From contig DHQX01000009.1 in NCBI GenBank assembly GCA_002411105.1, positions 34,736 through 65,288 on the forward strand: a stretch of DNA of 30,553 nt. Direction: 5' to 3'. Position numbers and translations under genes: made by a program. Below, piece by piece: positions 13,892 to 21,814 of this stretch. The first letter of the stretch is position 1. Each line of letters opens with the position of its first letter. The notes below the pieces were generated by a model that saw only the letters and a program-made list of their open reading frames with translations, ran no database searches and was not told the origin of the DNA. This stretch comes from Christensenella sp. UBA5327 (GTDB lineage: Bacteria; Bacillota; Clostridia; Christensenellales; Aristaeellaceae).

Positions 13892-15490
13892 CGCAGGGAC
13901 TGTCTCCTGTTTGTCCACTTTCAGCATGATCACCTTGTCCCCCACCATCAGCCGGGTGTCCCCCAGAGGCACGATGATGTCCCCCTCGCCGCGCTGCGCC
14001 ATCACAATCAGGCTGTCCGCAGGCAGGGTCAGATCCTTGATGAGGCGGTCCGCCCACTTGTGCCCCTTGGGGATGGTGAACTCGATGAGGTCATGGCCGC
14101 TTTGGTCAAAGTGCTTCTCCCCGCCCAGCACGATCAGGTCGTTTTCCTCCAGCACCACCTGGCCCCGGGGCACCACGGTCTTGCCGGCGCGCTCGATCTT
14201 GGCCACGATGAAGTCAAAGGTGAGCCGGAGGTCCTTCACCTGCCGGCCGATCAGGGTGCTACCCGGATGCAGCCGGGTCTCCAGAAAGCCGATCTCCGCC
14301 TTGTCCTGGTAATAGTTGAAGGTTTGCAGCACCGTGTCATTGGGGTCCAGCATGGTAAGCCTGCGCGCTGCAGGCGGCATCAGGCTGCCCTGCACCAGGG
14401 AGCTGAGCACGCAGATGCCAAAGACGATGTGGTAAATATCGCTTGAAAACCGCACGCCGCTGTTAACCGCCATGATCGCAAAGGCGATGGCGGCGGCTCC
14501 CCGGATGCCCGCCAGGGAAACCATGTGCAGCTGGTTTTTCCTCAGCTTAAACGGCAGCATCAACCCCCAGACGCTGGCGGGCCTGGCGATCAGGGTCATG
14601 AACAGCATGATGGCAAGCGCTATGGGAAAGGTGCGGAGAAAGCCCTGGAACGTGCTGAGCAACCCCAGCACAAAAAACAGCGCGATTTGCATGATCTCCG
14701 CAAACCCGTCAAAGAAAAATACGATGTCCCGCTTGCCGCGAAACTCCATGTTGCCCAGCCGGATGCCCAGGATATAAAGCGCCAGGTAGCCATTGCCGCC
14801 AACGAGGCTGGCGGAGGCGAAGGTGATGAGCATGGCCGCCGCCATGAACACCGCCGACAGCCCGTCCTCCTGGACGCTCTGGCGCCTCAGGTATTTGCCG
14901 ATCAGGAAGGCATAGACAAAGCCCACCACCAGCCCCAGGGCCACCTGGGAGAGGACCAGCACAGGCACCGACAGGCTTGACCCCATCATCACCGACAAAA
15001 ACACCATGGTCATAGTGAAGGCGGCGGGGTCGTTGGAGCCGCTCTCAAGTTCCAGCAGGGAAGCGGTGCCGTATTTGAGATTCAGATTTTTTGATCGCAG
15101 GATGTTGGACACGCTGGCATAGTCGGTGGAGCCCACAATGGAGCCGATGAGCATGCCCTCAAGCATGGAAAAGCCCAGCACAAAGTGGCAGAACAGCCCG
15201 GTTAACAGCGCAGTCGCCACCACGCCCAGGGAACTCAGGATGATGGCCTCTTTGGCCACCGGCCTTGCCATGTTCCAGTTGGTGCCAAAGCCACCATAGA
15301 ACATGATCACCATCAGCGCCACGGTGGCCAGGCCCTCGGCAAACTTAAAATCGTCAAAATCAAGCCCCAGCAGCCCAAAACCCATCCCCAGCACAATAAA
15401 CAGCAACAGCGCCGGGATGCCGTGCTTGTTGGACAGCCGGATGGCCACCAGCGCCAAAATCAGAATAACGCCAATCAATAAATATTGCAT
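13886..15490 (-). CDS. CPA1-type cation/proton antiporter with C-terminal TrkA_C domain
   Basis: From the ATG at 15488-15490 the protein has 534 residues. The longer TTG start at 15529 is disfavoured because CGGGAG lies just before this ATG. About twelve membrane segments fill residues 1-390, with SGSNDPAAF carrying the conserved ND pair of CPA1 exchangers and GGFGTNWN and GIRGAAAIAFA in the usual positions. The soluble tail (about 400-534) contains RCK_C/TrkA_C-like repeats (LIGRQVKDLRL; PADSLIVMAQR) that typically bind ligands and gate the transporter. The architecture matches CvrA/NhaP2 potassium/proton antiporters. It acts in the cytoplasmic membrane for ion and pH homeostasis. It sits behind its own promoter, apart from the sugar operon downstream. 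Confidence 0.9.
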   Translation of the reverse strand: MQYLLIGVILILALVAIRLSNKHGIPALLLFIVLGMGFGLLGLDFDDFKFAEGLATVALMVIMFYGGFGTNWNMARPVAKEAIILSSLGVVATALLTGLFCHFVLGFSMLEGMLIGSIVGSTDYASVSNILRSKNLNLKYGTASLLELESGSNDPAAFTMTMVFLSVMMGSSLSVPVLVLSQVALGLVVGFVYAFLIGKYLRRQSVQEDGLSAVFMAAAMLITFASASLVGGNGYLALYILGIRLGNMEFRGKRDIVFFFDGFAEIMQIALFFVLGLLSTFQGFLRTFPIALAIMLFMTLIARPASVWGLMLPFKLRKNQLHMVSLAGIRGAAAIAFAIMAVNSGVRFSSDIYHIVFGICVLSSLVQGSLMPPAARRLTMLDPNDTVLQTFNYYQDKAEIGFLETRLHPGSTLIGRQVKDLRLTFDFIVAKIERAGKTVVPRGQVVLEENDLIVLGGEKHFDQSGHDLIEFTIPKGHKWADRLIKDLTLPADSLIVMAQRGEGDIIVPLGDTRLMVGDKVIMLKVDKQETVPAL

Positions 15491-15572
15491 GAATACTCCC
15501 GCATGTCTTATCCGCCAAAAAACCGCCAAACGCCTTCAAAACCAGCGTTTCACCGGTTGCTTTCCCATGGAT

Positions 15573-15600
15573 ATTCTATCACGGAAATGACATCGGTCAA
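15573..15600 (-). promoter_or_regulatory. promoter of the antiporter gene
   Basis: Minus-strand TTGACC (15595-15600), a 16-base spacer ending TGA, and TAGAAT (15573-15578). Confidence 0.5.
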
Positions 15601-15683
15601 CTGAGGGTGCAAACCACTCCATGATGATAAGCGTTCTTTCCCCATCCCTGTCCTCATTCTGAGCGTTTGGGCCGACATCCGGG

Positions 15684-15689
15684 TATAAT
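15684..15689 (+). promoter_or_regulatory. -10 element of the rhodanese gene
   Basis: A perfect TATAAT 38 bases upstream of the proposed ATT start. The -35 is not recognisable. Confidence 0.45.
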
Positions 15690-15706
15690 CCCCCCCGACA
15701 ACGCGC

Positions 15707-15724
15707 AAGGAGGACGGAACCATT
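15707..15724 (+). promoter_or_regulatory. strong ribosome binding site that points to an ATT start codon
   Basis: AAGGAGG (15707-15713) is followed after eight bases by ATT (15722-15724), in frame with the rhodanese. The first in-frame ATG (15761) is 47 bases from this site and has no comparable one. Confidence 0.6.
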
Positions 15725-16048
15725 TTCAATTTATTTGGCGGCAGGGGCAGATCCCTGCCCATGGCCCAGGCCATGGAAAACATCAAAAACGACCCCAGCA
15801 TTCGCCTGGTGGACGTGCGCAGCCCCGAGGAATACCGGGAGGGCCATATCCCCGGCAGCCTGTCCATCCCGCTGGATAGCCTGAGCCGGGTGCAAAGCCT
15901 GATCCCGGACAAGGCAACCACCCTCTACACCTACTGCGCCAGCGGCGCCCGCAGCGGCATGGCCGTGGGGATGCTGGGGCGCATGGGCTACAGCGCGGTG
16001 AAGAACATCGGCGGCATCATGAGCTACCCGGGGAAGCTGGAGCGCTAG
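15722..16048 (+). CDS. single-domain rhodanese (sulfurtransferase)
   Basis: A cytoplasmic single rhodanese domain. The catalytic loop CASGAR contains the active-site Cys, and LVDVRSPEEYREGHIPGS is the hallmark substrate-domain motif. The enzyme moves sulfane sulfur to an acceptor such as thioredoxin or a thiol. From the conventional ATG at 15761 it has 95 residues. From the ATT at 15722 it has 108, beginning (M)FNLFGGRGRSLPMAQ, which resembles the starts of clostridial single-domain rhodaneses. The ribosome site spacing favours ATT, a rare but known start. If ATT is not used, the ATG at 15761 is the fallback. It is a lone gene ending before a bidirectional hairpin. Confidence 0.85.
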   Translation: MFNLFGGRGRSLPMAQAMENIKNDPSIRLVDVRSPEEYREGHIPGSLSIPLDSLSRVQSLIPDKATTLYTYCASGARSGMAVGMLGRMGYSAVKNIGGIMSYPGKLER

Positions 16049-16076
16049 GGAACAGGGGCCACCCTCAATCAAAGCA

Positions 16077-16113
16077 AAACCGTTGATCCTCTGTTGAAAT
16101 CAACGGTTTCTTT
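16077..16113. terminator. bidirectional hairpin terminator between rhodanese and tRNA
   Basis: AAACCGTTGAT (16077-16087) pairs perfectly with ATCAACGGTTT (16099-16109), loop 11 bases. T-rich tails follow on both strands, so it can end the rhodanese and the convergent tRNA transcript. Its edge abuts the tRNA 3' end. Confidence 0.8.
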
Positions 16114-16114
16114 C

Positions 16115-16191
16115 TGGCGCGCCTTGCAGGATTCGAACCTACGACCTCTTGATTCGTAGTCAAGCACTCTATCCAGCTGAGCTAAAGGCGC
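16115..16191 (-). tRNA. tRNA-Arg (anticodon ACG)
   Basis: The minus strand folds into a full cloverleaf. The acceptor stem is GCGCCTT with AAGGCGC, the D-arm is GCTCAGCTGGATAGAGT, and the anticodon stem CTTGA/TCAAG encloses loop CTACGAA with anticodon ACG. The T-arm is GTAGG-TTCGAAT-CCTGC. The discriminator base is G and the 3' CCA (16115-16117) is encoded. ACG reads CGN arginine codons after conversion of A34 to inosine by TadA. Confidence 0.97.
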
Positions 16192-16194
16192 AGA

Positions 16195-16208
16195 CTGTCC
16201 TTGGACAG
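16195..16208. repeat. short inverted repeat in the tRNA leader
   Basis: CTGTCC, TT, GGACAG is a perfect inverted repeat four bases upstream of the tRNA 5' end, so it lies in the pre-tRNA leader removed by RNase P. It may be a leader hairpin or chance. Confidence 0.3.
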
Positions 16209-16215
16209 CTAAGGT

Positions 16216-16244
16216 AGTATAGCAAGGACAGAGGGCGAATGCAA
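16216..16244 (-). promoter_or_regulatory. promoter of tRNA-Arg
   Basis: Minus-strand TTGCAT (16239-16244), a 17-base spacer ending TGC, and TATACT (16216-16221), about 25 bases upstream of the mature tRNA. Confidence 0.6.
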
Positions 16245-16278
16245 GCGGAATTTTTGGAAGGCGGGCATCCCTCTCCAG

Positions 16279-17502
16279 TCAGATCAGCAGCTGATAGGCA
16301 AAAAACAGCGCAAGCGCGGCAAGGGCCAGCAGCGGGGCCAGGCGGATATGCTCGCGGAAAACCGGCTTTTGTCCCACGTCAATGGCCTTTAAGGTGAGCA
16401 CCTGGCAGAGGTGGAGGGGGGAGAAATAGTAGCCCAGGAATGAGAACACCGCGATGAAGAAAATGTAGGGGAGGGCTGCGGCCCCCACGGTGGTGGTGAA
16501 GAGAATGGGCAGAAAGAGCCCCACGGACATGTAGTACAGCCCGGTGATGGTTCCCAGAAACAGGGCGCCCAGGAACACTGTGAAGAGCATTGTCCACTGG
16601 CTGGAAGCGGTGAAAGCCTGGGCGATGACCGCCCTTAAGTCATGCAGCTGGAACACGGTGTTCTGCGCCAGCAGGACAGCCACGATGATCAGCGCCACGT
16701 CGTACTTGATGCCGCCCACAGCCTGGGCCATGAAGTCTTTCTCCCGGGCGTTGAGCGCCCACACATATAAAATAGCCAGCGCCAGGGCCCCTGCCATAGG
16801 CAGTTTGACCAGGGCGTTTGACAGCAGCACCACCAGGATGGGCGACAGGCCCAGAAGGAGGCTGCGCGCGTGCCGGGCCTTGGAGATGCCGGGTTCCGCC
16901 TGGGCCAGCTGCCTGCCCTTGGGCAGATAGAGCCTGGCCGCTGCCAAGGCCATCACCGCCACAAAGGGAAGGTTGAGGCCGATGAGCGTGTAGACGCTCT
17001 GCCCCTGAAGGAGGGAGGTGATATAAAGCATGAGCGCGGAAAAGGGAGACACCAGCATGGTCACGTGGCGGTAGGTGAGGTTGACGGCGGCGCGGCGGGG
17101 CTTTGGCATCCCCATCTCCTCCCCCAGGCTGTTGACAAAGGGGGCGGACAGGTAGGCGCCGCCGGGCACCGACAAAAGGCCAATCACAGCGGGCACCAGG
17201 GCGATGAGGATTTTTCGGTTGTGAATCAAGCCCTTGGCGGAGGTGATGATGGCATCCAGCATCCCATAGCGCTTCATGAGGGCGCTCAAAACCCCCACCA
17301 GGATGATGGCCAGGACGGTATTCAGGTTGCCCCAGGTGAATACGCCCCGGACCGCTTCAATGGACGCCGGCCAGGAGCGCAGCGCCACCAGATGGATCAG
17401 CAGGCTGGCGATGAGGGTGGCTTGCCAGGTGGGCAGCTTGAACCTGCGCATCAAAACCGGCATGAGGCCAAACGCCACCACCACCACGATAATCTGAAAC
17501 AT
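16279..17502 (-). CDS. DUF401 family membrane protein (putative transporter)
   Basis: This 407-residue protein is highly hydrophobic, with about ten predicted membrane helices. SVPGGAYLSAPF (about 115-126) and the SPLHLCQVL stretch near the C-terminus are typical of DUF401 proteins, distant relatives of ion-transporter-superfamily carriers with unknown substrates. GGAGGAG precedes the ATG at 17500-17502. It follows the APH-type kinase by eight bases, so it is the last gene of the par-linked operon. No clear terminator follows, so transcripts may continue into the tRNA promoter region. The neighbouring kinase suggests that a small metabolite could be transported and then phosphorylated, which is inference. 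Confidence 0.85.
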   Translation of the reverse strand: MFQIIVVVVAFGLMPVLMRRFKLPTWQATLIASLLIHLVALRSWPASIEAVRGVFTWGNLNTVLAIILVGVLSALMKRYGMLDAIITSAKGLIHNRKILIALVPAVIGLLSVPGGAYLSAPFVNSLGEEMGMPKPRRAAVNLTYRHVTMLVSPFSALMLYITSLLQGQSVYTLIGLNLPFVAVMALAAARLYLPKGRQLAQAEPGISKARHARSLLLGLSPILVVLLSNALVKLPMAGALALAILYVWALNAREKDFMAQAVGGIKYDVALIIVAVLLAQNTVFQLHDLRAVIAQAFTASSQWTMLFTVFLGALFLGTITGLYYMSVGLFLPILFTTTVGAAALPYIFFIAVFSFLGYYFSPLHLCQVLTLKAIDVGQKPVFREHIRLAPLLALAALALFFAYQLLI

Positions 17503-17510
17503 CTCTCCTC

Positions 17511-18404
17511 CTATACCCGGTACCAGGCGGGCACCAGGGTTTTAAAGCCATCATAATCCCCCATCGTCCGGTGATAGCGGCGCACCATGCCGGCTATGTC
17601 CTCCTGGCCATAGGGCTGGGCCCACAGGATGGAATACAGCGCCGTGTGAGCAGCGTATACCGCCAGCGCCTGCCAGAAGGCAAGCGGGGGCTCACCGCCA
17701 AAATAACCTTCTATCTGCCCCCGGCAAAAGGCCGGGCTGACCTCTTGGCTAAAAAGCCCCAGCTTGACAAATTCCTCACAAGGGTCGCCCACCTTCCAGC
17801 GGTTGAAATCGATGACGCCGACCTGCCCCTGCGGGGTCAACACCAGGTTGCCCGGATGAAAATCCCCGTGCAGATAGCAGGGCGGGAGCACTTCAACATA
17901 GCGGATATGCGCTCTCACAAAACCAATGACCGCCTCATCCCCGCTCACCCGCAGCGAGCATCCCTCATAGGCCGCCAGCTGCTTAAGCTTACGCTCTTTC
18001 CGGGATGCAGGCTGCCTATCCACCAGCAGGCTATGATAGCCCTTTAGGATGCGGCCGGCCTCCTGCCCCAGGGCGTATTGCCTTTTAACAGGCATCTCTG
18101 GCAGCGCCTGCTCCATGCCCTGCCCTTCCACCCAGCTTAAAAGCATATACACGCTGCGCCCATCCTCACACAGGCCAAAGGCTACCGGGCGTGACTGGGG
18201 GAAGCCCAGGGCGGCAAAGCGCCGGATCGTCTCATATTCTGCCTGCTTTTGTTCATAAAAGCAGGCGTCGCTCAGACGCAGCAGCAGCGCTTCGCCGCGC
18301 TCGCCTGTTACCTTATATTTCTTGTCCGCTGACCAGCCAAGGGGCACCTCTTCAATGGCCAGCCACTGCTTTTCGCCGGGGATGCCAAAGGGCGCGGGGA
18401 TCAA
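17511..18404 (-). CDS. aminoglycoside-phosphotransferase-family (APH/choline-kinase-like) kinase
   Basis: The 297-residue protein has the protein-kinase-like APH fold. HGDFHPGN at 179-186 carries the catalytic Asp, VIDFNR at 197-202 holds the metal-binding Asp, and GDPCEEF follows. Family members phosphorylate small molecules such as aminoglycosides, choline, methylthioribose or homoserine; chromosomal copies are usually metabolic and resistance should not be assumed. The start is TTG at 18402-18404, overlapping the upstream stop as TTGA, with AGGTGA four bases before it. It lies between the BMP-like fusion gene and the DUF401 transporter gene, probably co-translated with the former. Confidence 0.85.
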   Translation of the reverse strand: MIPAPFGIPGEKQWLAIEEVPLGWSADKKYKVTGERGEALLLRLSDACFYEQKQAEYETIRRFAALGFPQSRPVAFGLCEDGRSVYMLLSWVEGQGMEQALPEMPVKRQYALGQEAGRILKGYHSLLVDRQPASRKERKLKQLAAYEGCSLRVSGDEAVIGFVRAHIRYVEVLPPCYLHGDFHPGNLVLTPQGQVGVIDFNRWKVGDPCEEFVKLGLFSQEVSPAFCRGQIEGYFGGEPPLAFWQALAVYAAHTALYSILWAQPYGQEDIAGMVRRYHRTMGDYDGFKTLVPAWYRV

Positions 18405-20290
18405 TCAATCACCTGGATAAAGTCGCACAGCCACTCCATCTCCAGGATCTCATAGGGCCTGAGGCTGTTGTTCTGCCGCACCTGCAGCATGCCGTCCTTG
18501 TCGCGGATGGGTCCATAGAAGGGGTTGAACTGGCCGTTTCCGATGGCGCCGCGCAGGAAATGCAACAGGTTTGACCCGGTGGCATCCAGGCTTTTGTTCA
18601 GCCGGAAGCGCAGGACGCCAGCGCCGATGCCCCACCACAGCCCCGCCACAGCGGGCTCGCCCCGGTCGATGATGCGCAGGATGTCCAGGCTGCCGCTCAG
18701 ATAGCTGCGGACGATTTCGGTGTAATACCGACCCCAGTCCCACTGGGGGGCGGCCAGGTAGCTGTCCAGCTCCCCGCGCTCATTGAGCCTGCCAACCAGG
18801 CTGAAGACATGCTCCGGCCCCTGGGCCTTCATCAGCCCCTTGGCCAGGGGCGTATAGACCACGTCCGCCCCCAGGGCGGCAGCGGTTTTCAGCCCCAGCA
18901 CGCAGGTTTCAGGCGCGTCCGGCACCACATCCCGCCACACCAGGTAGACCTGGGCCTCAGGCCTTACGGATTTGACGCCCAGGCCAAAGGCGTTGATGTC
19001 CGCGGTGTGGCGCTTATACTCGATCCGGGGCGTGATGTAAGCCACCCTGCCGGTGCGGGTGGCCATGCCGGCGGCGGCCCCGCAGAGGAACATGGGCTCA
19101 TAATAGCGCCCGTAATAGGTGCTCACCCGGTGATCCTGCCGGACCCGGGAATAGACCAGGGTGAGGCAGCTCGGGTGCTCCAGCGCGAAGCGCAGGGCCG
19201 GAAGCGTCAGCGAAGAAGCGGTGATGAGCAGCAAATCCGCCCCCGCGGCTGATTCATCCAGCTTTTCATACACATTCTCAGGCGTCAACCCATCGATGAA
19301 GCTGGAGGTCACCTGCTCTCCCAGGGTGCTTTGCATCACCTGCCGGCCATGCTCATGCGCACCCGTCCAGCTGTCTTCCCGACGCCCCTCAGGATAGGCG
19401 AACACCACCCGGGCAGACTTGCGCTGCCCTTTCAGCCAGCTGAAAAACCCGGGGGAAGGCGCCTCCACGGGGCCAAGCAGCAGATCCGGCTCAGCCGCCG
19501 GCTGGCTCAGCAGCGCCATCTGGGGCTTAAGCGCCGCGATCCGCTCGGCCACCTGGCTCATCGTCACGTCCACCGGCAGCCCGTAAACCCGGAGATACTC
19601 CAAAAAGGCGTCCCCCAGGGGCAGCGGGCAGGCAGAGGCATCATAGGCCCCCTCAAACTGCAGGAACATGCCGTTATAGTTCACCTGGTTGTCCGGGCGC
19701 CCGCCCGCCAGCAACTCCTCCTCAATCTGGCGCAGCTGCTCATACTTCTGGGCGCTTGAGAGCTGAATGTTCTTAAACAGCCCCTGGTTGCCATACTGCA
19801 AATAGGCGTAGTAGATGGCGGTTTCCGGGTCATCCTCATCCAGCTGGGGCACCACCCGGGTGATCTCCGCCCGCACGGTGGGGGCGTCAAAATACTTCAG
19901 GATGCTGACCCGTTTGTTGCCCTCCACCACATAATAGCGCCACATGTATTCATAGACCTGCACCGGGTCCCTCAGCCCCTCTGACATGTGGATGGCGCAC
20001 AGGTTGATCCACTTGCTGGCAAACTCGCTGTTGGATGGGTGCAGAGGCATGAAATTGTCCGCAAAGGAGCGTGCCCGGGCCGCGGTGTAGGTGCCCACCA
20101 CCCGTTTGAGGCTGATCTCCCGCGGGGGCTGCTTCATATAGGCCACGGCGTGGCTCTGACCGCCCAGGTCATCCAGCGCCGTCAAATACCCCCGCTCACC
20201 CCGGGCAGCCTTGGCCGCGTAATCGCGCTGGCCCAGGCGGTGGGCGTGGTCATAGATTTCCCGGGCCTGCTGATTATGGCTGGCTTGCAT
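18401..20290 (-). CDS. cytosolic ParB-like / BMP-type ligand-binding fusion protein
   Basis: From the ATG at 20288-20290 (GGGGGAAGG upstream; an ATG at 20308 is also possible) the product has 629 residues. About residues 60-155 resemble a ParB/sulfiredoxin-like domain: RDPVQVYEYMWRYYVVEGNK parallels the ParB core leading to a G-N-H-R-type motif, here EGNKRVS. From about residue 290 to the end it resembles a BMP/Med periplasmic-binding domain (TSSFIDGLTPENVYEKLDE; MFLCGAAAGMATRTGRVAYI), a fold that binds purine nucleosides in transporters. There is no signal peptide, so the domain should work in the cytoplasm as a sensor. It lies in the same operon as true parA and parB. Function is unknown; the ligand is inferred from family knowledge. 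Confidence 0.78.
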   Translation of the reverse strand: MQASHNQQAREIYDHAHRLGQRDYAAKAARGERGYLTALDDLGGQSHAVAYMKQPPREISLKRVVGTYTAARARSFADNFMPLHPSNSEFASKWINLCAIHMSEGLRDPVQVYEYMWRYYVVEGNKRVSILKYFDAPTVRAEITRVVPQLDEDDPETAIYYAYLQYGNQGLFKNIQLSSAQKYEQLRQIEEELLAGGRPDNQVNYNGMFLQFEGAYDASACPLPLGDAFLEYLRVYGLPVDVTMSQVAERIAALKPQMALLSQPAAEPDLLLGPVEAPSPGFFSWLKGQRKSARVVFAYPEGRREDSWTGAHEHGRQVMQSTLGEQVTSSFIDGLTPENVYEKLDESAAGADLLLITASSLTLPALRFALEHPSCLTLVYSRVRQDHRVSTYYGRYYEPMFLCGAAAGMATRTGRVAYITPRIEYKRHTADINAFGLGVKSVRPEAQVYLVWRDVVPDAPETCVLGLKTAAALGADVVYTPLAKGLMKAQGPEHVFSLVGRLNERGELDSYLAAPQWDWGRYYTEIVRSYLSGSLDILRIIDRGEPAVAGLWWGIGAGVLRFRLNKSLDATGSNLLHFLRGAIGNGQFNPFYGPIRDKDGMLQVRQNNSLRPYEILEMEWLCDFIQVID

Positions 20291-20957
20291 AGGCCTTCCC
20301 CCAGTCATAGCGGGTCTTCAGATAGCTCAGACGCTTCCGGCGTCCGGGCTTGTCAAAGGACAGATCGAGGATGCTGTAGCCAAAGGCGTTGTAGATGAGG
20401 GTGTTTTGATGCTGAATGGACCGGGGCTGCCCGTGGGCATAGGAGAGGTGCTGGTGGCCGTGGAAGTGGTAGGCCGGGGCAAACAGATCCAGCAAGGTGC
20501 GGTAGGCCCTGAACCCTTGATGAAAGGCGTCATCCCCATCGCCCAGGCCCAGCGCCGGGGCATGGGTGACCAGCACATCAAAGCCGCCGTGAAAGCTGAC
20601 CTCCTGCATGCGCCTGGCAACCTGCCGGGCCATCTCCCGCTCGGAATAGTGAAAGGGCTTGGGGCTGCGCGAGCGGCAGCCGCCAAAACCAAGGAAACGG
20701 ATGCCTTTGATGACCTGCATCTTCTCCTCCAGGTTGTCACAGCCCTCGGGCGGGTTTTGCAGATAATGGCTGTCATGGTTGCCATGCACATAAAAAAGCG
20801 GCGCCGACACCATGGTGGTCAGGAAGGTGAGGTAGCTGGCCTTCAGATCCCCGCAGGCCACAATCACATCCACGCCCTGAAACACAGCACGGTCAAAATA
20901 ATCCCAGATGAAGCGGCTTTCCTCATCCGCCACCGCCAGCACGCGGAGCTTTACCAT
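20274..20957 (-). CDS. calcineurin-like metallophosphoesterase
   Basis: The 227-residue protein has most metallophosphoesterase motifs: GD at 36-37, GNHD at 59-62, TH at 131-132 and GHQH at 167-170. The first motif, usually DxH, reads D11-E-E, so a metal-binding His is replaced by Glu; some family members tolerate this, but metal choice or activity could differ. Substrates in the family range from nucleotides and cyclic dinucleotides to phosphoproteins. The start at 20955-20957 lies 17 bases after the parB stop, and the gene overlaps the BMP-like fusion by 17 bases, so it is embedded in the par operon. It is soluble and cytoplasmic. Confidence 0.85.
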   Translation of the reverse strand: MVKLRVLAVADEESRFIWDYFDRAVFQGVDVIVACGDLKASYLTFLTTMVSAPLFYVHGNHDSHYLQNPPEGCDNLEEKMQVIKGIRFLGFGGCRSRSPKPFHYSEREMARQVARRMQEVSFHGGFDVLVTHAPALGLGDGDDAFHQGFRAYRTLLDLFAPAYHFHGHQHLSYAHGQPRSIQHQNTLIYNAFGYSILDLSFDKPGRRKRLSYLKTRYDWGKAYASQP

Positions 20958-20974
20958 CTCGGCCCTGCTTTCAT

Positions 20975-21814
20975 TCAGCCCAGCAGCCGCTCCACGGCCT
21001 CATAGATATGCTCCAGTTCCTCAAAGGAGGCGTAGCTGAGCACCACCTTGCCCTTTTTCATGTTGCCGCGGATGGCCGCGCGCACGCCCAGGGCCTCCCT
21101 GAGGCGCTCCTCAAAAGCGGCCAATTCCGGCGCCGGGGCGGGTTTGGGCAGAGCCGCCCTGGCCTGAGGCTTTTTGACCAGCGCTTCCAGGGCGCGCACG
21201 CTCAGCCCTTCAGCCACCACCCGCTGGGCCAGGGCCAGCTGGGCCTTGTGCTCCCGGATGCCAGCCAGCACCCGGGCGTGGCCTTCTGTTAGTTGGTTGG
21301 CCATGAGCATCTCCTGCACCGGGGATGAGAGCTGCAAAAGGCGCAGCAGGTTGGCCACCGCCGGGCGGGACTTGCCCAGCATCCCGGCTGCCTGCTCCTG
21401 GGTGTAGCTGCCCTCGTCCATCACCCGGCGCACAGCGCGGGCGGCCTCCATGGGGTTGAGATCCTCCCGCTGGAGGTTTTCAATCAGCGCTGCCAGGCCC
21501 TGCTCCCTGGCCGACATCTGCTTCACCAGGCAGGGCATGGTTTTCAGCTCCGCCAGCATCGCCGCCCGGAAACGCCGCTCACCGGCGATGATCCGGTAGC
21601 GCTCCCCCCGCTGCTCCACCAGGATGGGCTGCAGCAGCCCCACCTCCCGGATGGAATCCGCCAATTCCTCCAGCGCCACCTTGTCAAAGGCGCTGCGGGG
21701 CTGGTTGGGGTTGGGGTCGATGTGGTTCAAGGGAATCTCCCGCACCTCGCTCAGCGGGCTCTCCGGCGGGAACAGGGCATCAAGCCCGCGCCCCAGGGCT
21801 GACTTTTTCTTCAT
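20975..21814 (-). CDS. parB: chromosome partitioning protein ParB/Spo0J
   Basis: The 279-residue protein has the standard order. An N-terminal GRGLDALF motif (8-15) recruits ParA. The ParB/CTPase core includes GERRFRA at 78-84, the CTP-binding box. A helix-turn-helix lies at about 137-160 for parS binding, and a C-terminal dimerisation domain follows. It loads onto DNA as a CTP-dependent clamp to drive origin segregation. ATGA overlap with parA couples translation. The usual clostridial neighbours (rsmG, mnmG, jag) are absent. No consensus parS site (TGTTTCACGTGAAACA type) was seen in the window. Confidence 0.95.
   Translation of the reverse strand: MKKKSALGRGLDALFPPESPLSEVREIPLNHIDPNPNQPRSAFDKVALEELADSIREVGLLQPILVEQRGERYRIIAGERRFRAAMLAELKTMPCLVKQMSAREQGLAALIENLQREDLNPMEAARAVRRVMDEGSYTQEQAAGMLGKSRPAVANLLRLLQLSSPVQEMLMANQLTEGHARVLAGIREHKAQLALAQRVVAEGLSVRALEALVKKPQARAALPKPAPAPELAAFEERLREALGVRAAIRGNMKKGKVVLSYASFEELEHIYEAVERLLG

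Noticed and set aside
14525..14980. 151-residue plus-strand frame opposite the antiporter
   Set aside because: The Gln/His/Lys-rich translation is what an antisense reading of a hydrophobic membrane gene yields.
15550..15921. 123-residue minus-strand frame overlapping the rhodanese
   Set aside because: It is opposite conserved rhodanese motifs and spans the rhodanese ribosome site and promoter; no domain is seen.
17511..18404. Aminoglycoside resistance gene
   Set aside because: The APH fold is shared by many metabolic kinases; operon context and chromosomal setting give no support for resistance.
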